DNA of 64,000 nt from the NCBI RefSeq assembly GCF_000150275.1, contig NW_002060948.1, positions 1,477,328-1,541,327 on the forward strand. Reading direction: 5' to 3'. This document shows, in pieces, positions 1-30,301 of this stretch. The stretch is from Trichoplax adhaerens. Its lineage: Eukaryota; Placozoa; Uniplacotomia; Trichoplacea; Trichoplacidae. Under the pieces are notes generated by a model that was given only the letters and a program-made list of their open reading frames with translations, made no database searches and was not told the DNA's origin. A program made the position numbers and the translations under genes. How positions within the stretch are numbered: the first letter of the stretch is position 1; each line of letters starts with the position of its first letter.

Positions 1-1334
1 AATTAGATTTTTGTATTTCCACAGAAAGTCTAACTCATTTATTGTACTGTTAAAGTGCATTTTAACTCATTAATTATTATCATTAAAATTAGCACTTATC
101 TCCGAATGGTATGATAAGTCTAATAAGCGATGCATTTGTAATAACATGAGATGTCAGTTTCAATATAATATTCTTACGGGTGTGAATATTACGTGTACCA
201 GAAAATTTTTTGTCTATTTCAACTGCAAATTTATCTAGTAACCCAATAAAAGACTGTAAATATGATCTTGAATGGATACAACTATTCGATCTCAAACACG
301 AACGTACATATGTTCTATAAATATCAACTTGTAATCGAACTTGAAAAATTGTCCAATTTTTCACCGGACTATACAAGTGCATATATTTATTTCTTAGTGT
401 AGAAAGCATGGATTGATTTAGCATGTATAAGCTCTTTGATGAAGTAAAATAATTTACCGATTATTTCATAGTGTCATCGTACAGTGTACATTATATGGTT
501 GTAATCTAAATGAAGACACTGTCTTCGCTGATATAATGGCAGTGCAGCAACTGCCTATAAGAGCTGTCATGGAGTGGCATCAAAAATGTTTTATATCTGG
601 GCACTAGAGGAGCTCAACCTTGGCAGCATACTGTAATCAACTTCGTGCAGCAATGTGGGTTAACGCTAGTGCAGAATATTAGAAGTTACTCTTACAATCA
701 CTGAACATATCGAACAAAAAGAAAACTTCTGGCCATTTAATTATGACAAGATTCATTAAAAAGTGCTACAGTGTACGTACATATTGGCTTAAGAGATAAA
801 AATTCTACATAATACAACACTTTCAGTACCACATGCATCATTAGAATTTTATTTTTGTCACTGATGAAAAATTCATTTTTTAGCCTCGTCATTTCTTACT
901 AAAACACTAGATCTTCGAAGAAAGAAGATATAGACTTCTCTACAAAATCTGTTTTATACTATACTTTTCAATATGCATTTTAGAAGGGCTACTGATGCAT
1001 GCCTGTATTGGTATATGCGAACATATCTATTTCAATATAACGGAAGTTTCTTTCATTTTAACACAAGTGCTACCAGTGGCGTTAAAAATTTTACATCTCT
1101 GAAAACATTACTTCATGCCAGATATATCCGAATATAACATTCAAATCAAAATCTTTTCATAATGAAACGTTGTGTTGACAAATATTCGATTTCAACTACT
1201 TCTTAAAGACTAAATATGTTCAAATGGTTCCTAAATTTACACTTCGATATCTAGTGTAGTATGCGTACATAAAAACGTGTTAATTCTATCATGAAGGGTT
1301 CTGCATATATACGAGTGTATCTAGTCTCATTCTT
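1..1334. other. Window-left flank, no recognised gene
   Basis: This is the sequence downstream of the minus-strand ABCC gene. The only sizeable open frame is 89-424 on the minus strand (111 codons, ATG start). It has no domain, signal peptide or homology that I recognise, and its length is no greater than other chance frames in this AT-rich window. I see no RNA gene or clear repeat here. Confidence 0.5.
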
Positions 1335-10426
<9,092 letters not shown>

Positions 10427-12806
10427 GATTTTACCAACTATTGCAGTATTAGTGATTTTGAATTTGGTTAGCTCTTTATGGTGTCGCTGATGACGATGAT
10501 GATAATCCTGCTAGAGAAAGAATTATAATTCAAAATTTTCATTTCAAAAAGATTGAATATGCAGATACCTATTCGGCCTCCCTCCATACTAATATACGAG
10601 TACAATATTGTATACTGTGCGTATACTGGACTACAATAGCTATAAGCAAGCTACAGTAATATTATACAAATGGAGATAACATGATTATTTGTGAGCCTCA
10701 CGATTATTGTATCATTGCTGCAAAACACAATGACTACAGTTTACAAGCCCATAGCATGACTTGAGCTGAAAGCCATATCTGAAGTAATTTACTAGTACAA
10801 GCAGGAAAGCGCATGGTAACTGGTAGATCTATTAAACTTGATAATATTATTGTGTATGCCTACGGAAATATGTGATAGAACATGTAATATGATTTCTTGA
10901 AATACGCAATGATTGCTGTTAAGGATGATGAGAGGATGAAGAGCAGGTTTATTTGTAGATTGAGAATGAACGCACATAGGTAGTAACAAGCAGTTACATT
11001 GATAATATATAGTAGGTTATCTATTCATTATATTACAGAACAATATTAAGCTGCAAGTCAGTAGCAAGGTTCCAATCTGAAAGTCTACTACTTCAATGGA
11101 AAAGTTATTTAAATGGCAGCTTCTATATTCATCAGTAGAGCACTGTCGTTAATATAGTACACTACATTCCACGTCTATCCTAATGTCCTTATAAACTTTA
11201 ATTGACTGAAATAGTTGTGATTACGTAATTTGTAGTGATTCAAATAATTGTTTACGCATTTGTAGTTACTATAGGTACTATACTACTGATGTAATCGTAT
11301 AACGAGTATATTGTTTATAATTAATTCTTCGAGATAATTAAGCTGTACACACAGTATAATAATAATAATGCTGCCTACAACATTTGTACGTTTTACAGAT
11401 GATGCCTACCACCGTTTCGGTTTGATACTGCTTTAGCTTTTACTGTATACTGAGTCAGACTGATTGCACATCGTATTTAAGAAAATGAACCAGAATCAAG
11501 CAGTAAATATTGTGTATGTCAGAACGTTGAGGCATGATGTTGTGTAGTGAACCAGTATGCTTAAAACTTGAGGTGGTCTGGGAGTCGAATAAACTTGTAG
11601 ATAAAACAACTGTTACATACTGTCTGTTGCTATTAAAAGGATTGAGCTATCATGTACAATCTTGTAGGCTTGGCATCGTTACTTTAAACCTAATGTTGAG
11701 TTCATTCTTACTACCTACTAGTTAACCTAAATTAAGTTCCCGCATCGACAATGACCATTGAACAATATCTCAAACCCATGTCAATTATTCCGTTCAACCA
11801 ATAATTGGATGGTCATGATGACGTAGATTTACGATAGAATTGCATCATCTTTCCAAATGTAGTACCTAATAGCTATCTTGTGAAGGAAAGAATGCAATTC
11901 AAAGGGTAATCAGTTTCTACTCGGCCATTTTCTATTCCTAAGCTTCTTTTACTTTGATTTTTACAGTCTTCAATCAGTGAATTCATTGCCAAGATTGGAC
12001 AAGAATGATTGGCTATCGCCTAACAACCACTAAAGCATGTCGTGGTACTTACCAGTCAATCAGTGGAGTGACTTTAGTCCGCGACAATCTCCTGCGGGTG
12101 ACGGGTCTGATTGTTAGCCCCTTGAGTGGGATAATGTTATCTAAGACTATCACTTACCGCAACTTCACAGTATATCTGACGTAACTATCATACAGGATTA
12201 CTACAGTTTATGGTGAATGGTTATCAGCACGTTGTTAGTTGAACAGTTCACTTCACTTTACATCGATGTCTGAAGATTGAAGCTCAGCAAATTCTTCAAG
12301 GCTTCTGCCGCACTGCATTAACTCAATGTTGTTTGAACACTCAATTGTGACGTCATTGCTAGCCTATAATATTCAGCATTCCTGTACAATGTATGTACGG
12401 TGTAGAGTAAAACCAACCAACAGCAACTAAATAAATAAATTACTAGTTAAATTGACTTTCAAGATTCAAGACCGTTCTTCATCAAAGGATTCTTTCACCT
12501 AAACTACATACAATATGGATGATGTAGACTACGCTCTTTGATCACTTATAAGGACGTGTAGTTAGTGTTCTACTTTGCAATTTGTAAATAGCAATGGCTA
12601 TTACGTTGGAGATTACTGAAAATGTCGCCATTCATCATTAAAATAGGTGTATCCTTACAATAATAGACTAAAAGTCCGAACCGTAGCGTAATGTCATGTC
12701 TGATAATTATAATTATATTACATAAGGTATAAGTTATAATAATCATAGACTACAAATTATCAACATGTTATGTTATCAAAATGTTTATCTGTGTCGTGTC
12801 TAGCAA

Positions 12807-12941
12807 TGGAGTCAACTTCAATATCTGTAGAGTACGACGCTACTAAGTTACAAAACGATCCGTTACTATTACAGCTAGAATCTTATAAAAAGGAAAGTCT
12901 TAAGACCTCTTCGGTACTGCTTCACACGACCATTCAATAAC
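12807..12941 (+). CDS. Hypothetical small ORF (44 codons)
   Basis: This ATG-initiated frame begins MESTSISVEYDATKLQ and is polar and Glu/Lys/Ser/Thr-rich, with no signal peptide or membrane segment. It is followed 11 bases later by a second short ATG frame (12953-13156) in a different frame. I see no homology and no clear splice link between the two. It could be a lineage-specific peptide, a stray exon, a decayed gene or chance. Confidence 0.15.
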
Positions 12942-15871
12942 TCTGCTAATGTATGTACACTACAAGCTTCAATAAAGTCAATGAACTAGTAGCAAAGCGC
13001 GAGTTGCATGTTATGAAAAGTATCTCTAGCCAACCTCAAGATCCACCACAGAAAAGACGCATTTTGAGTTCAGATTGCTTATGCAAACATCGTGGCATAA
13101 ATGGCGCAATAAACTGTCAGCCTTTTCACGTTCACTGCCTCAGGCAGGTAGTATGAGCATGTCATGTTGTGGACAGGCAATAACGTATATGCTTGTTTTT
13201 ACTGTACTGGATAATGTATGACTGACTCACAATTTTCCTGACAGAGGATATAACTTTATCTGAGTAGAATGCCACGAGTATAATGATATACTCGTATTTT
13301 ATCTGCATGGACGCTTACTACATTACGTATTTTTATATTTATTGGGTGTACAGTATGTGTGGGGGTGGGGTAAGTAGCCTCCGTTACTTTGCTGCCATTC
13401 TTGGTATATATCGTTTCAGCTGTCTTAAGTCAAATGTGCATCGATTGGAATTGGAACGATACAAAAAGGTGCAGCAATAGTTTAAAGCTGTTCGAACCAC
13501 TGCAGTCAAATGGATATTCTCCGTAGAAGTATCAGCAAATGAATATTGTAATGACAACAAGTCTTCCCAAGTTTTCAATGAATGGCTGGGTGTCGGAAAA
13601 TGTAGAATTAATGAATTCTATTACCGGTAGGAAATTTTTCAGAATACTGTACACTGTACAGCACCGGTCCCGATCGTACCTAGCGGTCACATTGGGAGGT
13701 GTTGGCAGCAGTAGTGTATGTTTTAATCATTTGCAAATTTAAGCACCTCAAAAGTACGTTAGAAGAGTTAGTAAGATTTAAGTTTAGATTCATGAGCAAA
13801 ATGATAATGCAACTTCCAATTTTTGGAAGTCGTGCACATTCTATTTACTGTATAACATATTATATACAGCAGATTTCCGACTCAAGACGATGTAAAATCG
13901 CAGGTGTATCATTCTAGCATAGAGAATAGTACAGCTTACGGTATCGTTACAGCGTGCACGTCATACAAATAATGACGCAATCCCTAGCTGTTATTATTAT
14001 TTTATTATTCTGTTCCGTTACAGACCGGTATTTCGACGTGACTTGTAAAATGATTGGAGTGACGTTACATGTAACCACGACTGATCGTTTGTATTAGAAA
14101 CTTGAAAGAAATACAATGAATTGTTCAATACTGCAATCAAAAATATTCTAAATATCGAGAGCCAATTGCTCAAGGTTGCACTAATCTATCTGCATGGAAT
14201 TGAAGCCAAATTTACAGCACATTTCTTCTAAGTTGAAAGACAGAACTGGCAACACTCTAGCTCAACATCTCTCTTTTCAACCATTTCCGAAGGTTCGTCA
14301 CGTCCCTGTCATAGTAGTCTAGTTTTTGTACTGATCCGGTACGGTACCAGGTGGAATGGGTACTATGATTTGTAAAGTAGTATCAGTACAGTACAGTACC
14401 GTACTGCACGTCGTACAAACGTCCAAGTGACGCATGAGTAACGTTCTAAATAAGACCTGTCAAAGCGTGGTCTATCTTTGCCCTTCACCCCAGTCAGTCT
14501 GTCACCGGTTGCCTGCAGGACCTTGAATGTAAGAATTAAAATCTTCCTTGGAAAATGTTTCCTTTGAAATATTACTTTATCCGTTATCCTTTGGCTTAAT
14601 GATAGCTAAGACTATTCTATAATTAAGCTATCCCTTTTATATTGCTTTCCTTATATAGTACATAGCTTAAAATTTACTTACCACAGTAAATTGACCGCGG
14701 CTCACTATTGGAGTTTGCTAATCCATTCATTAATGAACCATCGTAGCAGGACTAGACCGGCTATCGGCCTACCAATAATTTTCTCATTTAAATCTTTCAG
14801 TGATTGCAATTACTTTACTCAAGGTATAATCGTTTTATTGTGGCTCAATTTATTTTAACTATCGTATGTACTATCGCCATTTAGACCTGCAATACTGGAA
14901 ATGCCTCGGTTAAGAAGTTACGTAACTTACCATTAAGGTGCTTGGCAATCATTCATCGATTACTCTCGTATACTGTATGTAAATTTACTGCTCATCAGAA
15001 GTACCCGCTAGCTGAAATACAGTGCGATCGATAGGCTACTATCCATTTCTAGGCCACTATAAGACTAGAAGAGCAATTTGAGTTATTCTATGGCGCATCA
15101 TACTAAAGACAACGAGAATGACCATTCTTCAACACCAAAGAAGCAGTAAGTTATATAACAGGAAATCTATAATAAGTGTCCAGAATTACTGTCGTATAGG
15201 TCATGCAGGAGTAGACTGATGGGATACACTATAAGTATGGTAGCTGCGACATACAGTAGAACGGATTATTCTTACCGGTTTTGTTATTTTTGATATTAAC
15301 TAATAACAATAAAGCTCACTAGCTATGCAAGAGCAAAAGTTACATTTCATTAATTCAGCTATATGTGTATTGCATTTCTTAATTCTACAGTATAACATAT
15401 ACGAATACACGTCATAAGTGAATCAATTCTCGTAATGTCTACAGTAAGTTGTTAATTAACTGTACTATACTGTACAGTACTATTAATTGGAGTTGTGCAG
15501 GAAGTCAAAGTAGGAACAATAATAAAAACAGCTTGATCCCTGACCTACTGAGTTATCACAAAGACTATTATAGCTGATACTTTTAACTCTCTATTGCATG
15601 TGAATTATTTTCCATGCTTGTGCCAAACGAGAGATTTTACCGTGCTGTAGATAACCCCTACAATGTACTCCACTATACGCGTAAATTCGATGTGAATTGC
15701 TGCTGGAGTAGGCATCTATTGCAATATGGTGTACTCGCTACAATTTTAGTTTTAGACATCATTACAATATTAAAATGAAAATTCAAACGATGATTAAAAT
15801 CATATTTCACCCAGATTTTCACACAAATCCATGTTTCTCACTTTATCGACCGGTAATCAATGCCAATACTG

Positions 15872-16029
15872 TACTGTACACTAGCAAAGACAACTAAAAC
15901 TGTTACTGTAATCGTTTCAGCATCTTAATTAAAAAGTCCATGTTTCAATGTCAATACTGTATACTAGCAAAGACAACTAAAACAGTTACTGTAATCATTT
16001 CATAATCTTAAACATGGACTTTTTAATTA
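15872..16029. repeat. Tandem duplication ending in a perfect 20-bp inverted repeat
   Basis: A block of about 60 bp beginning CAATACTGTA and containing CTAGCAAAGACAACTAAAAC occurs twice in direct orientation (about 15872-15929 and 15951-16009). In addition, the 20-mer at 15926-15945 (TAATTAAAAAGTCCATGTTT) is matched exactly by its reverse complement at 16010-16029, enclosing the second copy. A transcript would fold into a long hairpin. It lies about 0.6 kb upstream of ABCC copy B. Confidence 0.85.
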
Positions 16030-16602
16030 TGGATCTATTACTGGTAATTATATCCTTAATTATTAGGATAAATGCTAGTACAGTTAAATCGTTTAAAGTT
16101 TAATTACAGGTGAATCGTAGCAATATTGCAAAACTTTTGATTACCAGATATAAAACACTTGATGCTATTTTTACAATCATGAACTTGCTGTGCTGTATAG
16201 ATCTACAGTAGACTACCTTATCAAGGCATGATCTGTGAACTAACTATCACCATCAATATTCATTGTTTGTCAACCGTTAGTTTATATTAATTAAATATAT
16301 ATAATCGATGCCTAAAACACTTTAGTTGTAACAATTAATGTTATATGACATTAATTTAGTTAATAATGCAGCAAATTGAAACAAGGTACAACCCTATTTG
16401 GCTATGGCCATCACAACATATTGAAATACGAAAGTACTTCTGTGCACGTTTACTGTAATAGAAAAAAACTTACTGATTCAGCTATATGCAAATACAGACA
16501 ACATACCGTAGTATTTGCAGAAGGACTGCATGAAAACAGTACTATAACTTGAACTAAGTTGATCTTTTTAATAAATAAATCATATAATATTTTAGCAAAT
16601 CG

Positions 16603-25598
<8,996 letters not shown>

Positions 25599-26669
25599 AT
25601 TTGTCACCAACAGTGCTAAACCTTTTTATATTGGGCAGCCGTAAAGAGAAACTTTTGGAAAGAAACGTCCTTTATCCTATCTTATATGTTAACCTACTTC
25701 ATAATTGTACAAGAAGCTAGTCTTCATCTGTGTCCGTGTATAGTAAAATATTCCGAATATCTTGATTGACGCAGCAGACTTAAAAATATATTCTAGATGT
25801 ATTCTTTACTCTATTTTAAAAATAATTTGCAATTTTAGGACTATTTTCTCGATCTCTGTTCTATTTAAAATAAAGGGCAATATTCCATGCTCTTGCTACT
25901 TTTATCTATCTACGAAGTCAAGATGTTAAGAATGTTTGATTGAACCTTTTCTTTTATCATATTTTATTACTTTATTTGTGTTTCACATTTTGAACTTTAC
26001 GTCATGCTGATGATGGCATTGGTATGATTCTGCTATTAATAAATTTACAGAAATTGATTTTGTATTCGTGCAGTATCACCTTCTTTAATAATAAGTAGCA
26101 AATATTCAACGTCAGTTTGTGACTTATCACTTGGAGTTATAAGAATTTCACCATTCGGTCTTACTATGATGTACATCATCCGCCTCAAATCTACATGCGA
26201 ATATGAGCAAGGACTACTAAATCGTCATTGGAACGTTTTGAATGCGTCTATTTTACTGTATTGTCAGTATCTTGTATCTTGTCAACTGCATACTGTACTG
26301 TACTGTGTAGTACAATAGTGTACAGTACATACAGTATAGTGTAGATCATACAGTACCTAGTCAGTACCTTCATGATGACGCAAACAATATCATTGCTCTC
26401 TATACCAATCTGTAAAATCTCGTCAATATCCGGGCCGAGCCATTGGAGACGACTTTATTTTGGGCTATGAAATTGCGAGAAATACGCGTAGGTTATATAA
26501 AATTGCGAGAGAAATACGCGTAGGCTCTACTTTGCTTTTTATTCGAATTCCTAAGATGTTCAAGTGGATCAAAAATAATCGATTTCTAGTCTTTATTAAT
26601 TGGCAAGACATTGCATTATAATATCAACATTATTGATCAATCGGAGTTTATAATTAAGCCAATACTGTC
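25599..26669. other. Intergenic region between ABCC copy B and GPATCH3
   Basis: AATAAA words at about 25869 and 26036 are candidate polyadenylation signals for ABCC copy B. A GTAC-rich cluster lies at about 26284-26355. A 27-29-bp direct duplication containing GAAATACGCGTAGG lies at about 26470-26526, just upstream of GPATCH3. No open frame of note is present. Confidence 0.6.
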
Positions 26670-29096
26670 ATGGAAAAGCACAACGTTCATGTTTTAATTG
26701 GAAATATCCCTGAAAAACTTCGCTCTGCTGATTTGAGGGCATTCTTTTCGCAGTTTATTGAAAGCAATGGATTTATATGCTTTCATTACAGGCATAGACC
26801 TGAAAGTAAACTTTTTTCAAGCGTTAACGCTACACAACAAGATAATCCTGAAAGTAGGAACAGTAATAGCTTAGAGAAAGAGTCGTCTTGTGAAAGTCAA
26901 ACTGTCAACAAAGATTCAAATGATGGAAACGATAGCCGTCAAGCATTCAACAAGGCAAATGTTCCCAACACAAAATGTTGTGTTACTGTTATTGAAAAGA
27001 AAAATTTTCAAAATTTCTTTCGTGATTATCAGAGAAAAATATGGACTGACAGAGATGGGAAGTACTTCAAGAGTAGGACACTTATATCTCGTATAAAACT
27101 AAAGGATTCTAAGGAAGTTGATCAGCTTGGTGCTGGCGATGTTTCAACGAAACCAGAGCATTCACAATTAACTACCGATGATTTAGCTAGATTACCAGGT
27201 ACGTACAGTATGCGGCATATTCACTTATACAGCAAGGACTAGTGATTTCTTTCCTAATCATCTTGTGCTTATGGTGTATACTAAGCCAGTACGTAATCAT
27301 TTAGTTTCAATTTAATAGTGTACTAGTAAGCATATTCATCGCCAATGTTATCAACTCAAATAGACCAGTCGTTAATTTAGCTACAAAAAACTCGTATTTA
27401 GCTACAGTACTATGTATAAATATCGTTATTACAAGCATCGCTATTAAAGAGTGATGATACTAGTGCTCACGATCATTGATTGAAAAGTCTATACCATTTC
27501 TTAAAAACCGGCAATAGAGATAACGTATCGCTTAAATAATGTATTCTATCTTTTATCTATTTAGAATTAAATCCTCCTCCCATTATGCCTAATGGTAACG
27601 TTGGAACGCCATTATCTGTACTTATGGACTTGATTCGTACCTGCCGCTTTCCTCCAAGAATGATTAGCAAATTAGATCTTAAATTCCCCAAAAATCGGTC
27701 TTCAAGAAAATACGGTGCTTTAGGCTATAACTACTCTAAGAAAAAAGCTTTCGATCTGCGTAATAACCAATTCGATACGACAGAGACGAATTCTAAAATA
27801 AATGACAATGAAGAGTTATTGGATGATGAGGAAATAAATCATCAGTACGAAGATAAAAATAATGACGATGATCATGTAAGTTTGCAAAAATCTTATAGTA
27901 ATTAGATTATAAATTCTGTCGTTATTGACCTGATAATATTGATACGATAATACTTGATTATAATAATTATGAACTGTAAATACAGGACCCAGATGTCGAA
28001 GAATGGGATAGATACGAAGCTATATTCGACGATGTTGATAAACAGGTAATAGAAATAGCAAAAAATTTCTTAAGCATCCAGTTGTGTACTATACTTTATT
28101 GTGTTATCATCTTCGCTCAACTTCACTTTGGTTATTTTATCGCAGGGTCGAACTAAGGAAAGATTATTCGAAGATGAAATTGAATTGAAATGGGAAAAAG
28201 GAGGTAGTGGACTAGTATTTTACACTGATGCTAATTACTGGAAAGAACAAGAAGGCGACTTTGATGAACAAACAGTTGATGACTGGGATGTGGACTTCAG
28301 TGCTTATTACGAACGTGGTAAGATTAAATATTATTCATCGAGTAATAGAATTTAAATCATTTTGAACTGTTGCATTTCAGTGAAACACTTACGTATATGA
28401 TTATAGATGGCGGCGACAAAGATGTTCGAGATATGATTCAAATGAGGATTGAGAAGCGTCGGAGGGAGGGTATAGAGGATACTTCCATCGGAACTACTGG
28501 CGGAATTGGAGAATTTGAGAGGCATACAAAGGTGCGTGTACTTGCAACGTAGTTATGACTAATAAGTATGCGAACTCAGCTGTTCGAAATCATGTTATTA
28601 GAAATTGTACATCAATATGAATTGCAGATGGGTGAATATATCGTTATTACTAATGTACTGACAGGGATTTGGAGGGAGAATTTTGCAAAGTCAAGGATGG
28701 AAGAAAGGTGCTGGAATAGGTCGTATTCAAGACAGTATAACAGAACCAATCGAAACAAATGGTCAAAATCCTCGCTGTAAAACAGGATTTGGGTTAGTAT
28801 TCGATTAATTGCCATTGTAACATGACAAGGATAATGCTCTACAATTCTAATGTCAATTAATATAATTGTTTATTGACGTATTATATTTATATTACAATTT
28901 ATGATATAGCTACCATGGTGAAAAACTTAATCGTAATGTCAAGAGACGTAAGGCAGATAGCAACAGATTAATACCCACAATATATGACAATTTGGAAAAT
29001 GAACCAAAAGATACCGCGTACCGTTCAGCTGGACCGGACACTTTGAAATATCGCTTTGTAAATTTTGTTTCGGCTTCAGAACATTCGCAGCCGTAG
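26670..29096 (+). CDS. GPATCH3: G-patch domain-containing protein 3
   Basis: Seven exons keep the frame and give 503 aa (human protein about 525): 26670-27198, 27565-27875, 27986-28045, 28146-28317, 28407-28531, 28665-28792 and 28910-29096. The N-terminus has the RRM-like segment of the family (VLIGNIPEKLRSADLRAFF, then FICFHYRHRPE). The middle has the conserved block GNVGTPLSVLMDLIRTCRF, followed by an acidic stretch. The segments LFEDEIELKWEKGGSGL and DEQTVDDWDVD are nearly identical to what I recall of the vertebrate protein. Exon 6 and the start of exon 7 form the glycine-rich G-patch. G-patch proteins usually bind RNA or activate DEAH helicases; vertebrate GPATCH3 is nuclear and reported in transcriptional and innate-signalling roles, which need not apply here. 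The frame is intact and the assignment is confident. Confidence 0.95.
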
Positions 29097-30301
29097 TAAC
29101 CATGCTTCTAAATCACAAGTAACGCGAACACTGTCCGTCATATTCTGTAACGCAGCTGTAAATAGGGAATTGGGTATAAGTAATTGCGTACATTTAGTGT
29201 TTTGCTATTTGATTATAATACCCTGGGTACATTATGTACACGGTGTTTTATTGCCTACTATCCGGGGTATTACAAAGAACCGATTTTATATATATATCTA
29301 TAAAATGACTTAGTGCCATGTTATGATTAAGTTAAATGAATTGTAGGCACGATACATAAAGTGATCTAGTAAGATGATTATCTAATAACAAAGATAAATC
29401 TGTTGGAAATATCATATTTATGATCCTGTGTATAAATGCGAATGAAAAATGTCATATTTATTTATGTTTGATACTGTGATTCATCAACAGAAACCTTTAT
29501 TGATTATACTGTCTTGAGAATCCTTGTTTGTGAAAGGAAAGACGAAATGGTATCGATTAGTAAATTAATCGATTTCAAAAGAAGATAACTTTCTCGAATA
29601 ATCGCAAAAATATCTTGTAGTATAGGCTTTAATTTTGTGGTGCTCTGGTCGTTCTTGATATTATTCAGATTTAAGTACTATTGAAGCCATCATCAATTAT
29701 TAAACAATTTATATGCCTGAATGTTACATACTGTATATCTTACCAATTGAAATCGCATAAAATATAAAATATCAAAGCTTTTTATTTTATAAATATTTTC
29801 ATTTCATGAAACTCTTAAGGCTTGTATAACATTTATTAGAGTTCTGGTCATAAAAATTCGCGTCAGCTTTTCCAATAAATAAATAAATTTGTTCAAAGAT
29901 TTATATTTTCTAATTGATAATATGACGGTAGTAAAATTGCAATATCTTTAAAAATGAGATGGATATAAATGTACTGAGAATGTTAATCCCATTACATTGA
30001 ACATTGGTAAAGTACCATTTCATAATATTGAGAAATTAGGTATCGTCATTTTAAAGTAGTACAGTAAGTCATATAACTGTGGACTGTTGACACCTTTTAT
30101 TAGACGCAGCCCAGTAAATAATTGAGATCGCAAGCATTGAATATCCTGCGAATGATAGTGTTTCAAACAGCAGAAAGCAATTTTATAATGTTAATGATTT
30201 AATATGGTTACAACAGAAGTTGGTAATAAAAAATACTTTAATTATAAACAATAATCCAGAAAGATGTCATAAAAAATATCAACCACATCTCTCTTTTCAC
30301 T
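29097..30301. other. Convergent 3' region between GPATCH3 and MTFP1
   Basis: This AT-rich spacer is shared by the 3' ends of two convergent genes. AATAAATAAATAAA-type words at about 29871-29884 (plus strand) and TTTATT words at about 29779 (read on the minus strand) are candidate polyadenylation signals. I see no conserved coding sequence. Confidence 0.55.

Larger units (their letters stand above)
10427..16602. other. Shared 5' intergenic region of the divergent ABCC pair
   Basis: About 6.2 kb separates the two start codons, so promoters for both transporters should lie here. I found no exon with recognisable homology. Two short plus-strand open frames (12807-12941 and 12953-13156) look compositionally protein-like but match nothing I know. 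GTAC-rich words cluster at 14335-14410, 15460-15482 and 15870-15885, and a duplicated block with a 20-bp inverted repeat occupies 15872-16029. I saw no tRNA or other RNA gene. Confidence 0.6.
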
